In this document: positions 1 through 10,400 of the stretch, piece after piece
How the letters are laid out: the number at the start of each line of letters is the position of its first letter
Position numbering within the stretch: position 1 is the stretch's first letter
Assembly: GCA_003385635.1 (NCBI GenBank)
Contig: QQUY01000002.1
Location: 62,001 to 126,000 of the forward strand
Length of the DNA stretch: 64,000 nt
Direction of reading: 5' to 3'
Source of the DNA: Acidobacteriota bacterium
Lineage (GTDB): Bacteria > Acidobacteriota > Blastocatellia > Pyrinomonadales > Pyrinomonadaceae
Made by a program: the position numbers and the translations under genes
The notes under the pieces: model-generated
Told to the model about the DNA's origin: nothing
Databases searched by the model: none
The model's input: the letters and a program-made list of their open reading frames with translations, nothing else

Positions 1-1
1 A

Positions 2-700
2 TACGGCGAAGTGGTCGCCCTGAACGGACTCGACTTGAAAATCGAGAAGGGTGAGACCGTCTGTCTGATCGGGACCAGCGGGTCAGGCAAGACGACCGCT
101 CTCAAGATGGTCAATCGTCTGATCGAGCCAACTACGGGCGAGGTGGTCGTTGATTCAAGGTCCGTATCAGACGCGGATATCGTGGCGCTGAGAAGGTCAA
201 TCGGATATGTCATACAGCGCGGCGGCCTGTTCCCTCACATGACCGTGTCAGGAAACGTTGGTTTATTGTGCCGGCTCGAAGGCTGGGAAAAGGAAGAAAC
301 CGCGAAACGGGTGAACGAGCTTCTCGAGCTGGTCGATCTTCCGCCGAAGGAATTCGCCGACCGCATGCCGAGCGAACTGTCAGGAGGCCAACAACAGAGG
401 GTCAGTATCGCAAGGGCGCTCGCTTTCGATCCGGAAATCATACTTATGGACGAACCGTTTGGCGCTTTGGACCCGATCACAAAGACAGAGCTTCATAAGG
501 AATTCCTTGAGCTCAAGAGCGAACTTCACAAGACCACGCTTCTTGTAACCCATGACCTTGCCGAGGCATTCAAACTGGGCGACCGCATCGTCCTCCTTCA
601 TAAAGGAAAACAGATACAGACCGGCACCGTCGAGGACTTCCTCGAGCGACCCGAATCGGATTTTGTACAACACTTTGTGGGAAGCCAGCTCGATCAATGA
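2..700 (+). CDS. ABC transporter ATPase, osmoprotectant/quaternary-amine importer type (5' truncated by window)
   Basis: The reading frame is open from base 2, so the true start lies upstream and the GTG at 11 is internal. All ABC ATPase motifs are visible in order: Walker A GTSGSGKTT, Q-loop VIQRGGLFPHM, signature LSGGQQQR, Walker B ILMDEPFGALDP and the switch histidine in LLVTHD. The FPHMTV after the Q-loop and the D-P-I-T-K after Walker B resemble the OpuCA/ProV/OsmV group. The C-terminus ends soon after the H-loop, with none of the CBS domains that OpuCA uses for ionic-strength sensing. It probably energises the fused binding-protein/permease at 1030-2592, but that gene is convergent rather than in the same operon. 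The substrate is not deducible: glycine betaine, choline, carnitine or ergothioneine are all possible. Confidence 0.9.
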   Translation, partial: YGEVVALNGLDLKIEKGETVCLIGTSGSGKTTALKMVNRLIEPTTGEVVVDSRSVSDADIVALRRSIGYVIQRGGLFPHMTVSGNVGLLCRLEGWEKEETAKRVNELLELVDLPPKEFADRMPSELSGGQQQRVSIARALAFDPEIILMDEPFGALDPITKTELHKEFLELKSELHKTTLLVTHDLAEAFKLGDRIVLLHKGKQIQTGTVEDFLERPESDFVQHFVGSQLDQ

Positions 701-707
701 GCATTGA

Positions 708-983
708 TCATTGACCATTGAGCATTGAAAGAAACCTCTTATAGGTCTCATACACCTCGCCCGGGGTGACCGTGCCCTGTCGATAGTCGCGCTGGCCTTC
801 GGCAAGGTCTTCTGCTGATCGGCGTTCGGGACCAAGGTATCCGGGGCGCCGTTCGGCATTTGCATAGAATGCGTGGGTAAGACGTGCGGCGATCGATTCT
901 TTTGATTCTTTATCCATTTTAATTTGCGGCTTTAAAAGAGGGGGCTTCGATGCTTCGGAAGGGGGTCCTTGTTTAAAGGACAT
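708..983 (-). CDS. Small hypothetical protein (91 aa)
   Basis: A short charged protein that I do not recognise. It ends in a helical segment (GEVYETYKRFLSMLNGQ) and has no signal peptide or membrane segment. It starts 46 bp after the permease stop on the same strand, so it may be the last gene of that transcript, and its stop lies 8 bp from the convergent ATPase stop. An alternative start is the ATG at 917, 22 residues in; neither start has a clear Shine-Dalgarno. The frame is open and longer than expected by chance, but coding status is moderately uncertain. Confidence 0.5.
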   Translation of the reverse strand: MSFKQGPPSEASKPPLLKPQIKMDKESKESIAARLTHAFYANAERRPGYLGPERRSAEDLAEGQRDYRQGTVTPGEVYETYKRFLSMLNGQ

Positions 984-1029
984 CTTTAATTCTACATATC
1001 TCCACGAATTTTGTTAATAGATCAAACGT

Positions 1030-2592
1030 TTAGCGCGCAGGCGAAAGGAATCGCTCCACCAGCCCCAACGAGCCGTCCACGGCCAGCGCGAGCAGTGCCG
1101 CCGGGACCGCCCCGGCCATTATCAGTCTGGGCTCGTTAAGTTCAAGCCCGGTCAGGATCGGTTCCCCGAGTCCCCCTGCGCCGATGAACGCCGCAAGCGT
1201 AGCGACACCGACCGAAATAACAGCCGCCGTTCGCACACCTGCCATGATCGTCGGAACCGCCAGAGGGATCTGAACGTGACGAAGGATCTGGCGGTCCTCA
1301 AGGCCCATTCCGCGGGCGGCCTCGACGAGATCGGCGTCCACTTCGCTGATTCCGGTGAAGGTGTTTCGAACTATCGGGAGCAGTGCATAAAGGAAGAGAG
1401 CGGCGATCGCGGAACGCATCGAAAGGCCAAGCCACGGTATCGGGATCATAAACGCAAGTAGTGCAAGTGAGGGTATGGTCTGGATCACTCCGGTCATCCC
1501 GATCACCCATCCGCTCAGTTTTTCGTTCCCGGTCAGATAGATCCCAAGCGGGACCGCGATCAAGATCGCCAGAAGAACGGCGGCACCGGTCAGGAAAAGA
1601 TGTTCCCCGATCAATCGAAGAGTCACGGGTATCCGGGCTACGACAAACTCTCCGAGGCTGCCGCCGCCGATCGCCTCGCCTTTCGGTGCGCTGCCGTCTT
1701 CCGAGATCAGGCCCTCATCTACAAGGAATGACCTTGCCACATCGGCGAACGGCCTGCCTTTTTCTTCGACTTCGTAGTTGAGCCTCTGCATCTTCTCGGC
1801 TGGCAACTTGAACGCAAGCTCATTCAGGATCCCGCGAAGCTCCGGATGCCGTTCAAGGGTCGCCATCCTAACAAGCGGCGCGCCTTCGTACGGCGGGAAG
1901 AACCTCCTGTCGTCTTCAAGCAGCGTGAGATCGTACTTGAGGAGCTTGCCGTCGGTCGTGTAGGCATCGATCAGATCTATCTCGCCGGACCTTATGGCTT
2001 CATACGCCAGACCGTGTTCCATTCCCCGTGATGATGAAAGGCTGAGGCCGTAGTGCGACATAAGTCCGGGAAGCCCGTCTTCCCGGTTAAGAAACTCCAG
2101 GCTCCAGCCGGCACTTAACTCTCCCGCGTGGTTATTCAGGTCGGAGATCGTCGACAAGCCCAGCCGTTTCGCGACAGGCGTCCTGACAGCCACTGCATAG
2201 CTGTTGCTGAAACCGAACGGATCAAGCCAGGTGATCCCGTACTTTTCTTCGAATTCCCGCTTAACTGTTAGATAGGTCTTGAGAGGGTCGGGTGCGCGCT
2301 CTTCCCTCTTAAGGACGACCGACCAGGCTGTGCCGGTGTAATCCGGATATATGTCGACCTCGCCTTCGCGAAGCGCCGAGAATACGACCATCGTACCGCC
2401 GAGGCCGATTCGTCTTTCGACCTTCAGATCGGTCCTTGCTTCGATCAGCTGTGCGATCGCCTCCGCAAGAACACGGCTTTCCGTGAAGGTCTTGCTTCCG
2501 ACTGTAACGGTTCCCGATTCCTGGGAAAAAGAACTCCCTGCTATCAGGATCAATATCGCAGCGGAAAGGAACAGTTGAAGAGTCGATCTCAT
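1030..2592 (-). CDS. Fused substrate-binding protein and permease of an osmoprotectant-type ABC importer
   Basis: This is 520 aa. Residues 1-23 are a signal peptide. Residues 25-295 form an OpuAC/ProX-like binding domain (VTVGSKTFTESRVLAEAI near the start, then DIYPDYTGTAW). Residues 320-515 are a BPD_transp_1 permease with about five or six membrane segments and the EAARGMGLEDRQ loop that docks on the ATPase. Fused importers of this family usually place the membrane domain first and the binding domain last (known for EgtU and ProWX-type proteins); here the order is reversed. It follows the unknown exported gene 2652-4400 by 59 bp with no terminator hairpin visible between them, so it could be read from the same transcript. 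The partner ATPase is the convergent gene at 2-700. Confidence 0.88.
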   Translation of the reverse strand: MRSTLQLFLSAAILILIAGSSFSQESGTVTVGSKTFTESRVLAEAIAQLIEARTDLKVERRIGLGGTMVVFSALREGEVDIYPDYTGTAWSVVLKREERAPDPLKTYLTVKREFEEKYGITWLDPFGFSNSYAVAVRTPVAKRLGLSTISDLNNHAGELSAGWSLEFLNREDGLPGLMSHYGLSLSSSRGMEHGLAYEAIRSGEIDLIDAYTTDGKLLKYDLTLLEDDRRFFPPYEGAPLVRMATLERHPELRGILNELAFKLPAEKMQRLNYEVEEKGRPFADVARSFLVDEGLISEDGSAPKGEAIGGGSLGEFVVARIPVTLRLIGEHLFLTGAAVLLAILIAVPLGIYLTGNEKLSGWVIGMTGVIQTIPSLALLAFMIPIPWLGLSMRSAIAALFLYALLPIVRNTFTGISEVDADLVEAARGMGLEDRQILRHVQIPLAVPTIMAGVRTAAVISVGVATLAAFIGAGGLGEPILTGLELNEPRLIMAGAVPAALLALAVDGSLGLVERFLSPAR

Positions 2593-2651
2593 TTCGGTTC
2601 GACTCTATCGGAAAGCCTGCCAAAGGAAAAGAAAAGTTTTTTACGATGAGG

Positions 2652-4400
2652 CTAGTTATCAATGGTGTGGAACGTTATCGTCTTCTCCAGGATCTGTCGG
2701 CCCGGCCTCGTTTCAACCGTGATCCGTTCTATATCCGAGATCGAGGCAAGCAAACTAGCGATGTTGCCTTCAAAGAAATCATTCTCCATGGAATCCGGGT
2801 TTAGCCGGGCAAATATGTCATCGAAATCCTGAATCCCCTCCTTAAGGTCGAGAACAGATATTTCGGAACTTCCCGACCCGTTCTTGACCTCTTCGCTTGC
2901 GGCGGAACCTTCGAGCATTCTTTCTAAAAGCTCCGGGCTGTTCGCGTAAACGAGCAATCGTCCCTTAACTGCGTATACGAACTCTCGACCAAGCATCGGA
3001 AATTCGAGGCGGTTGACCGAGACCCCTGATGACGGAGATGAGTGCCATTTCAAACCCAGGTCCTGACCGCCGGCCCCTGCCTTCTCCGAAGCAAAGCCAG
3101 AAACGACCCTCCGGAACATCGCTTCATTGAATCCGCCATCGATGACTACTGCGCCCCCGCGCCTCATATCCGCGAACAATGGAAACTGAAGACCTGTCGG
3201 ATCGATCACCTCAAGTGTTTCCATCCTCCTGGCGCCAAAAGCGTCGCTGAGTTTTCGCACATCTGAGGCCCTGCCGGGATCTGCCGCTGAAGCTTCCTGA
3301 TCCGTTTCGTCAACCAGCTGATCGAATCGATCGTCGAGCCTGTAGAATCCTGAGTAGTATGCGTCGTCTTCGAGAAAGCTCTCGCGCCTGAAGGATAGAT
3401 CAAGCCCCTGCTCCCGGGGGGCCCTCCTGGAATCACCCTGGAACAAAGCTCTAAGGACATCACCGGCCGAGGAACGGGCGCTCCTGGCTCTGATCCGATA
3501 TAGCGCAGTCCCTTCCGGGATGAATTCGGCGAGACTTCGCACAGCCGATTCTGAAAGGGCGTTCGCGGGTTCCGGACGCGATAGCAGAAAACGCCTGTCT
3601 TCGATCAATGACCCTTTTTGTACCGAGATCGTGAACAATCCCGAACGATATCCACCCATTTCACCGATCGGCTTCCCAAGCCAGTACTTCTTGAAGTAAA
3701 AGTCCCGGTTAAGCCTATCCTGGTCTACCCATATCGACAGCATCCCCTGTTTCTGGCCCTTTCTTAGCAGTGCATAGCCGGGGTTTCCCATTAGCCGCCG
3801 GCCCCGGCCCGGATTCAGGATGTTGGCCTCCGTCAAGGTGAAAAGCTTTGTGTCAGTCGAGATCACTAACCGGCCCTGAATCAGCCCGAAAACGATCTGC
3901 TCATCCTGCCTGCCGTTGTCTGCCTTGAATTCCCTTAAGTAGATCGTCGTACCCAACTCGGTCCTCGACTCCTTGAAATGTTCCCGAAGCCCGTAGAGCA
4001 CCGAGGTTTCAAAGACCGGCCGCGACACGCGGGTGATGAGCAAGAGATCGAGCTTGCCGACATCATAGACTGCGAGCGCGGCATTCTTGTCGGCGAGAGA
4101 TCCAAGGAAGCGAAGGTCGATCTTCCTCCCGATCCCATTCGAGAACTCTTCCCATCTCGCCGCGAGCCTCAGACCCAGCCTTCGGTCGGACAGCTCCCGG
4201 AAGTTCTTGCTATTGAGGTATCTGTCCTTCGTTTCAGACCCCTCCCAGATCGAGATCAGGCGCTTCAGGTCGCCGGTCTCGGCGACGATGATCGCCCCGT
4301 CAGGCAGATCTTCAGCCGGCACGAACGAATCCGCGGCTGATATCGACATCAGCGCCGCCACGACAAGGATCAAACCCGGGATCAAAGCTTCTCTTCTCAT
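2652..4400 (-). CDS. Exported protein of unknown function (582 aa), last gene of the 4-bp-overlap operon
   Basis: There is an N-terminal signal peptide (residues 1-23, SISAADS cleavage region) and no further membrane segment. The body looks like repeated alpha/beta modules: EDLPDGAIIVAETGDL, then AALAVYDVGKLDLLLITR, then a second similar unit later with LEVIDPTGLQFPLFADM and RLLVYANSPELLERMLEG. This layout resembles DUF3352-like exported proteins, but I would not assign the family firmly. Its ATG overlaps the stop of the giant TPR gene by 4 bp (ATGA at 4397-4400), so it is translationally coupled. By context it belongs to the same envelope complex or sensory pathway as the TPR and vWA proteins. 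Confidence 0.8.
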   Translation of the reverse strand: MRREALIPGLILVVAALMSISAADSFVPAEDLPDGAIIVAETGDLKRLISIWEGSETKDRYLNSKNFRELSDRRLGLRLAARWEEFSNGIGRKIDLRFLGSLADKNAALAVYDVGKLDLLLITRVSRPVFETSVLYGLREHFKESRTELGTTIYLREFKADNGRQDEQIVFGLIQGRLVISTDTKLFTLTEANILNPGRGRRLMGNPGYALLRKGQKQGMLSIWVDQDRLNRDFYFKKYWLGKPIGEMGGYRSGLFTISVQKGSLIEDRRFLLSRPEPANALSESAVRSLAEFIPEGTALYRIRARSARSSAGDVLRALFQGDSRRAPREQGLDLSFRRESFLEDDAYYSGFYRLDDRFDQLVDETDQEASAADPGRASDVRKLSDAFGARRMETLEVIDPTGLQFPLFADMRRGGAVVIDGGFNEAMFRRVVSGFASEKAGAGGQDLGLKWHSSPSSGVSVNRLEFPMLGREFVYAVKGRLLVYANSPELLERMLEGSAASEEVKNGSGSSEISVLDLKEGIQDFDDIFARLNPDSMENDFFEGNIASLLASISDIERITVETRPGRQILEKTITFHTIDN

Positions 4401-7400
4401 TGTCTGCTTACCATTTTCAAGTCGACAGTAAACGCGGTGAACTTCTTCTCTTTTCTACGTGCCGCGGTTCTTAGCCGTGCGATCCGGTCCGCGTCCTGTG
4501 CCCCCGACTGTTGCTCGTACCTGATCGCCTTCTCGAACTCACGTTCGGATTCGGCAGCCACCGAAAGTTTTCGGCAGAGCTCCGCCTCGCACGGATGCGT
4601 TAGAGAATCGGCCAGTCTGAGCGCCGCAGCATTAAATCCGGATTCGGCGTACAGAACTGTCAGTCTTCGTTTAGATCCTTCCTGTGAACCAGGATCTGCG
4701 AGCAGCGCGGCAGAGTACTTCTCAATAGCCGACAACCTGTCACCCTTCGCGAATGCGACCGAAGCCGCCAGCTGTAGCGAATAGGCGTCGTACTCCTCCT
4801 CTGTCCACTCGGGCCGGGAACCAGCCCTCAGCAACATAGCGACCGATGTCCAGCGAACCGGCCGAAGCGCAAATCGGTCATCGGCTAACTCGTTCCAAAT
4901 CTTCACCGCTTCCGCTTGTTCACCTGTTTCTGACAGCAGTGATGCCAAAGCCTCTCTGTTCACGGAGTCTGCCGGATTCAGCTCTGCAATGCGCCGTCTG
5001 AACTTGATCGCATCTTTGAGGTGGCCCGCTTCCCCGGCTACCGACGCCGACGCTCCCAGTGCCGCTATCATTTGAGAAACGCCAGTTTCAGGAAACGCTG
5101 ACTGGCTTCTATTGAGCGGAAGCCGTCCCTTCACCGACGGCAGTTCATCAAGCAGACGAAGGGATTCGGCTGTGCTCTGCGGATCGAACAATGATGCGGT
5201 GACGTTCAAGAGTGCGAGAGCTTCGGTATCCTTCCGGAGTTTGAACAGAGCCCTCGCGAGCCCGGCCAGATTCTCTATATTGTAGTTGCCCAAAGCGAGC
5301 ATTCTCGCAAAGAACGCCGATTCGAGCCTCGCGGCTTCGGTCGCCATTCCCCCTTTGTTCAAGAGCCTCAGGACACTGTTCAGGCGTTCAATGTCAGGGG
5401 CTTTTACTTGAGAGAATGCGGAATTCGAGTCATCGATTCCGATGAACAGCCCGGCGGAAGCGGGATCGAATCTGCCCGTTGCGATCTCCAGTTCGATCTG
5501 CCCAAGCCTTAGCCACGATGGCCGAGCGTATCGACCCCTCAGGTCTGCCGCAATGTTCTCGGCTGTGCGTTGCGCGTCCTCATACCGGCCGAGCCTCTTT
5601 TGCAGCTCGAACAACTGGCGCTGAGCGACGTATCGGTCCGTCGTGGGCTCGGAAACCTCTTCATAGCCGATCTGCTGGTCGTAGATGGATTCGGCCTCCG
5701 GTCCAGACACGCGCAGATTTGAAGTGGTGGATACGAACCAATGATCGTTGTCGGATCCCCGTTCGCTTACATCAACAAGCCTTTGAAGCAGCGCGGGCCT
5801 GAATGCGTCCGAAACAAGCGAATCGTTCAGGATCAGCTGAATCACTACAGCGGGAGCCTCGATGGCGTCCGTGATCCGTTCGAACGCCCGAGCCTTCTCC
5901 TGCTCACTTTCGTATATCGACGCAGTTTCCCTTACAAGCCGGGCAAGTCCTTCCCCCGCGGACCTGTCGAGGGACGTATGCAATTCGATCAGGCGGGCCG
6001 ATTCGCTGCGGGCTTCTTCCGTGAGTCCGGCCATTGACAACGCCGCAACGTATGCAGCTGCCGAGTCTACTTCACGGTCCGTATCCAGCTTGTGGAAGAT
6101 CCTGGAAGCTGCTTCGCGTTCACCAATTCTCCTCAGCGCAGCGCCAAGAGTTGCAGCGTACTTCTGATTATCCGGAGCGAGCTCGGTAGACGGCCGGAAA
6201 TGCCGGATCGCAATCATTGTCTTGCCCCTGCTCAGGTAGTGAACACCGAGTTCGTAATGCGCAGAAGCATCCGAGGGCCGGTTCTCTACTGAAGCCGGAA
6301 GGAGGAGTTCGGGAGACGAGACCGGATCGTCTGCCTTCTCAAGCCACTCGCCGTACTTTCGTGCGAGCCGGAACCAATCGTCGTTGACCAGAAATGAGCT
6401 CTTTTCCGGCTCGACCTCGATCATCTTGCCGATCGAATCAAGGTTCAGGGCATAGCAGAAATAGCATTCCGCATTCTTACCTGTCTCGCCGAGTGCAAGA
6501 CTGGCTTCGGCGTGCCTCGAGAGCTTCCACGCTTTGGGCATCTCTGCAGATTCGATCGCGCTGTGTACGAGCTTCCGCTCTCCGTTGGCAAGAAGGAAAT
6601 TGATCGTCTGTATCTGATACTTCGAAGACCTGCGTGTGATTCTGGCAAGCGATTTCTTGTCGCGTTCGTACAGAATATCGAGAAAGCGTGCTACTTCCGG
6701 ACTTGTCGATCCGTTCGGAGCCCCGCTGCCATTGAAGTAGATGGACTCGAGATGCCGAAGCTCGCTCCCGGAGTCTCCCGAAAGCCGAGCAGCATACGCA
6801 AGCGAAGATAGGTCGTCGAGGCCAAGATCCCGGTAGGCATCCGCCATTTTCTTGAAAGAGCCACGGGATTCGTAAAACTGTCCGAGCGCAAGGATCGCCG
6901 CGCGACGGTCTTTCGCATCGACAGAGTTTCCCGCCTTGTTTCTAAGGATCTTTTCTTCAAGGACTCCGAAACCCGCTTGCTTTCCCAGATCCTCGACAAG
7001 TGCCAAGGTCGAGTACTTGTCGACCACTGACGGCCTCTCGCCAAGCTTCGCCAGCAAGAAATCGTAAAGCGATCTCAACTCCTCGTTGTCGGCTCGTTCC
7101 CGGGCAATCCCGCCGATCACCGAACCGATAACCGAATCAACCAGCCTGATCCTTTCGCGTGCTGCGCCTGCCTCGGTCGAACCGGCTGATTCGGCAATTG
7201 CGACGTACTTTTCCCGAAGGCCCCACAGATCGGAATTCGCTTTGGTCAGAGAGTCCGCGTCCCGAATGCAGCGAGCGTAAAGTGTAAGATCGGATCGATC
7301 GAGCTTTGTTTTTATCGGATCGGCAAGAAGATCCTCAAAGGCCTTCCGGTACAGTTCAAGCGCCTCAGCAGCGTCCGAGGTCCTTGAGGCGGCATCGAAA

Positions 7401-10400
7401 CCGCTTGCATCGCCGGTATTGCCCGCAAGTTTTTCGCGCAAAGCGCTTGCCTCGACCGACCTTCCCATCTTTTCGAGGACCGATAGCCTCGTTTTCAGGT
7501 TCTCCGTGTCTTCGCCCGTTAGTTCGATTACCCGATCGATCGCTCGAAGTGATTCAGCGTACCTGCCACGACGAAGCTCGACGACCGACAATCTGATGTG
7601 CATTTCCGCATCTCCCGGACTGCTGGCGATCGCTTTATTTAACTGGTCTGCGGCTTTCGAGAGTTCTCCCTCTGCTTCGTAAAGACTCGCGAGAACCAGG
7701 TTCCAACGGTGATTCTTGAACGAATCATCAGAGAGCCTTTCGTAGTATTTTGTCAGACGACCCGTGACGCCGTATCTCTTTGCGTAGGAGATGGCCATAT
7801 CGACAAGGTCTCCCGTCTCTCTCGGATTCCGATTGATTATTTCGATGTACTGGTCTATCGCGGATACAGGATCATTGAGTATCGTGAAAGCCTCGACCAT
7901 TTCCTTTCGAAGTTCATACGATCGCTGCCTCACATAGATCCGTTCCCGGTTTCCACTATTCAGCGAAGCGAGGGTCTTATCAAATGCGGTGCGGAGAGCA
8001 GCCGGGCGGTTCTGTTTCACGAGAACTGTAGCAAGCGCGCGAAAGATGTCGGGATCGTAATCGAAATCCGTGTGAAGTCGGGAGAGAAGCTCCGACGCTT
8101 CGTCGAGGCGGCCAAGATCGACCTGTGTCTTCGCAAGCATTCTCGCTAGTTTGAGGCGGTACTTTCCACGGGCCCGCAACAACCCTCGCCGCAGGACTTT
8201 GACCGCTTCCGGGCCTTCGCCTATGTAGACAAGGAATCGCGACGACTCCGTGATGACCCCGTAATTGGATGGAAATCTCGCGGCGAGTGACCGGATCACG
8301 TCTTTGGATTCGGACAGCTTTCTGGATTCCCTGAGACTCTCAGCCAGCCGGAGGTGGTGATCCATCAATGCGCGGGGATTGCCCTCAATCTCGATCAGCC
8401 TTCGGTAAGCGGCCTGCCGACCAGCTTCGTTTTCTTCCCAATAGAAGAAGTCCAGCGCATCCTTTAGAAAAATTTTGTCCCTGGTTTTCCGGAGTTCGGT
8501 GCCAAACAGCGCTTCCGATTCACTTCTCAGACCGGCCCGGGACAAGACACTGGCGTAGCCGAGTACAAGATGGCCGGGCCTCTCGAGCTTACGTCTCTTC
8601 TGCAGGTATTCGGAATTGATGGAGCGTGCCAATGCAGGATCTCGTCGGGCCAGCACCGAAAGCCGTCTTACGGTTTTCTCACGTTGATCTCCCTGACCAG
8701 CTGTCCCCGAAAGCGAGTTGATGTACTCACGGATGGCTTCCTCCGTTCTCCCTTCATTCTCAAGGATCGCTCCGGCCTCGTAAGCATATTGAAGCGGATC
8801 TCCGGTTTTCTGGCGGAGCCTGTCGATCGTCTTCCGGGCCTTGTCAAACTGGAAGTAGTCCCAATAGATCGTTGCCACTTCAAGGTAAGTCTCGCTATTT
8901 CCCCGCGAAGACGAAATGACTGGTTCCCAGTTGGCGCCCGCGCGCTCGAAGTCACCGAGCTCAGCCGCGATCTCTCCGGAGACGATCAGCCATTCAGCTT
9001 GCGATAGGTCCTTTTTCGCGAGTCGCTCGGCAATGACCGCAGCGGTTTCCAGGTCGGACCTGCTGGTCTGGCCGAGTGATCTTGCAAGGCTTAACGTCCG
9101 GGTCTGGAACTCAGTATGACCCGGATACCGTTTCGCCAGATCAGCAAATCCTCGATATGATTCTTCAAATCGCGAGAGCCTCGCGTTGGCTTCTGCCCTG
9201 AACAACCTGTAGACGTCCGAATCGCCTTCCGCTCTTTCCTGATACGCCTTCAGTTCCTGCTTCGCGGCGATCCTGTCCATGAACTGGGATCGGATCGAAT
9301 CTGAGATAAAGAAGTACGCGGCTGCAAGGTCCAGCCATTTGCGTTCATCCTTCTTTTCCGAATAAAGAGCGAGAAGACCGGTTGCGAATCCGGTGTTGGA
9401 CGGATATCGTTCTAGAGCCGACAGGTAGAGTTTTTCGAGGATGGCCTTTCGGAACTCCGCTTCGCCCGCCCCGCTAGATGCGATGTCCGAAAGCAAGGCC
9501 GCGAGCTTCGCATCACCAAGAGATTCGGAAATGCTTTCGCCAAACCTTTTCAGTTCCCTCTCCCGGCCCTGTCGAAGAAGAAACCTTGCAAATTTATCGC
9601 GCCATTTGTGCATTTTGAAACGACTGACGGCGGAGTTATAGACTTCGGCCTTTTCGTCCGTAAGATTCGTTCCCTCAAGCCAGTCCAGCCTTTGTTCGTA
9701 GAGCCATTCGCGGTCGGGATATTTCCGGATCTCGTCAGAATAAAGTTTGAGTATGCGGGCGGTTTCCCCTCTTCGCTTAAGGAGTTCGACCAGTCTCTCG
9801 AGGGCGTACCAGTACGGAATGTCGGACTGTTGCTGCAGAGAATCTTTGAATTTCGACGACGGCGAATAATCGTATGACCGGTCATTCTCCTCATCCTTGA
9901 ACTTCTTCGGAATAGTGATCCCGGGAAATCCGGATTCCGGAAGGGTTCCATCCGCCGTTTGAAGATCACCTCGATCACCTGTCCGGTCCAGTACCCGCTG
10001 ATAGATCTCCGCCGCGTGTTCATAGTCTTCCCGGGATTCGAACGCCGCCGCCAGCCGCATCGCTACGGCCGGATAGTCAGAGGTGATCTCGTGGCGCTGT
10101 TCGAACTCTCCGAGCAATTCGTAAGCCACCTTCTCGCCGCCAGCCACACTGTAAAGACGTACCAGGTCCAGATACATCTGAGCCATTTCGGGAGTGGTCC
10201 CGAATTCCTGCTTGTAGATCGAAAACAGCCGGTATGCCGCCGCACGATTGAACAATTCGTCAGCCCGGTCGAGCTTCTTTTCGAACTCTCCGCCCGGATC
10301 AGTGTCGGAAAAGATCAGCGAAAGAACGCCGCTCGAGATCCCCGGATCGGTATCGATCTTTGCCAGTTCGGCATATGAACCAAGGCCGCCGGCGCTCAAC

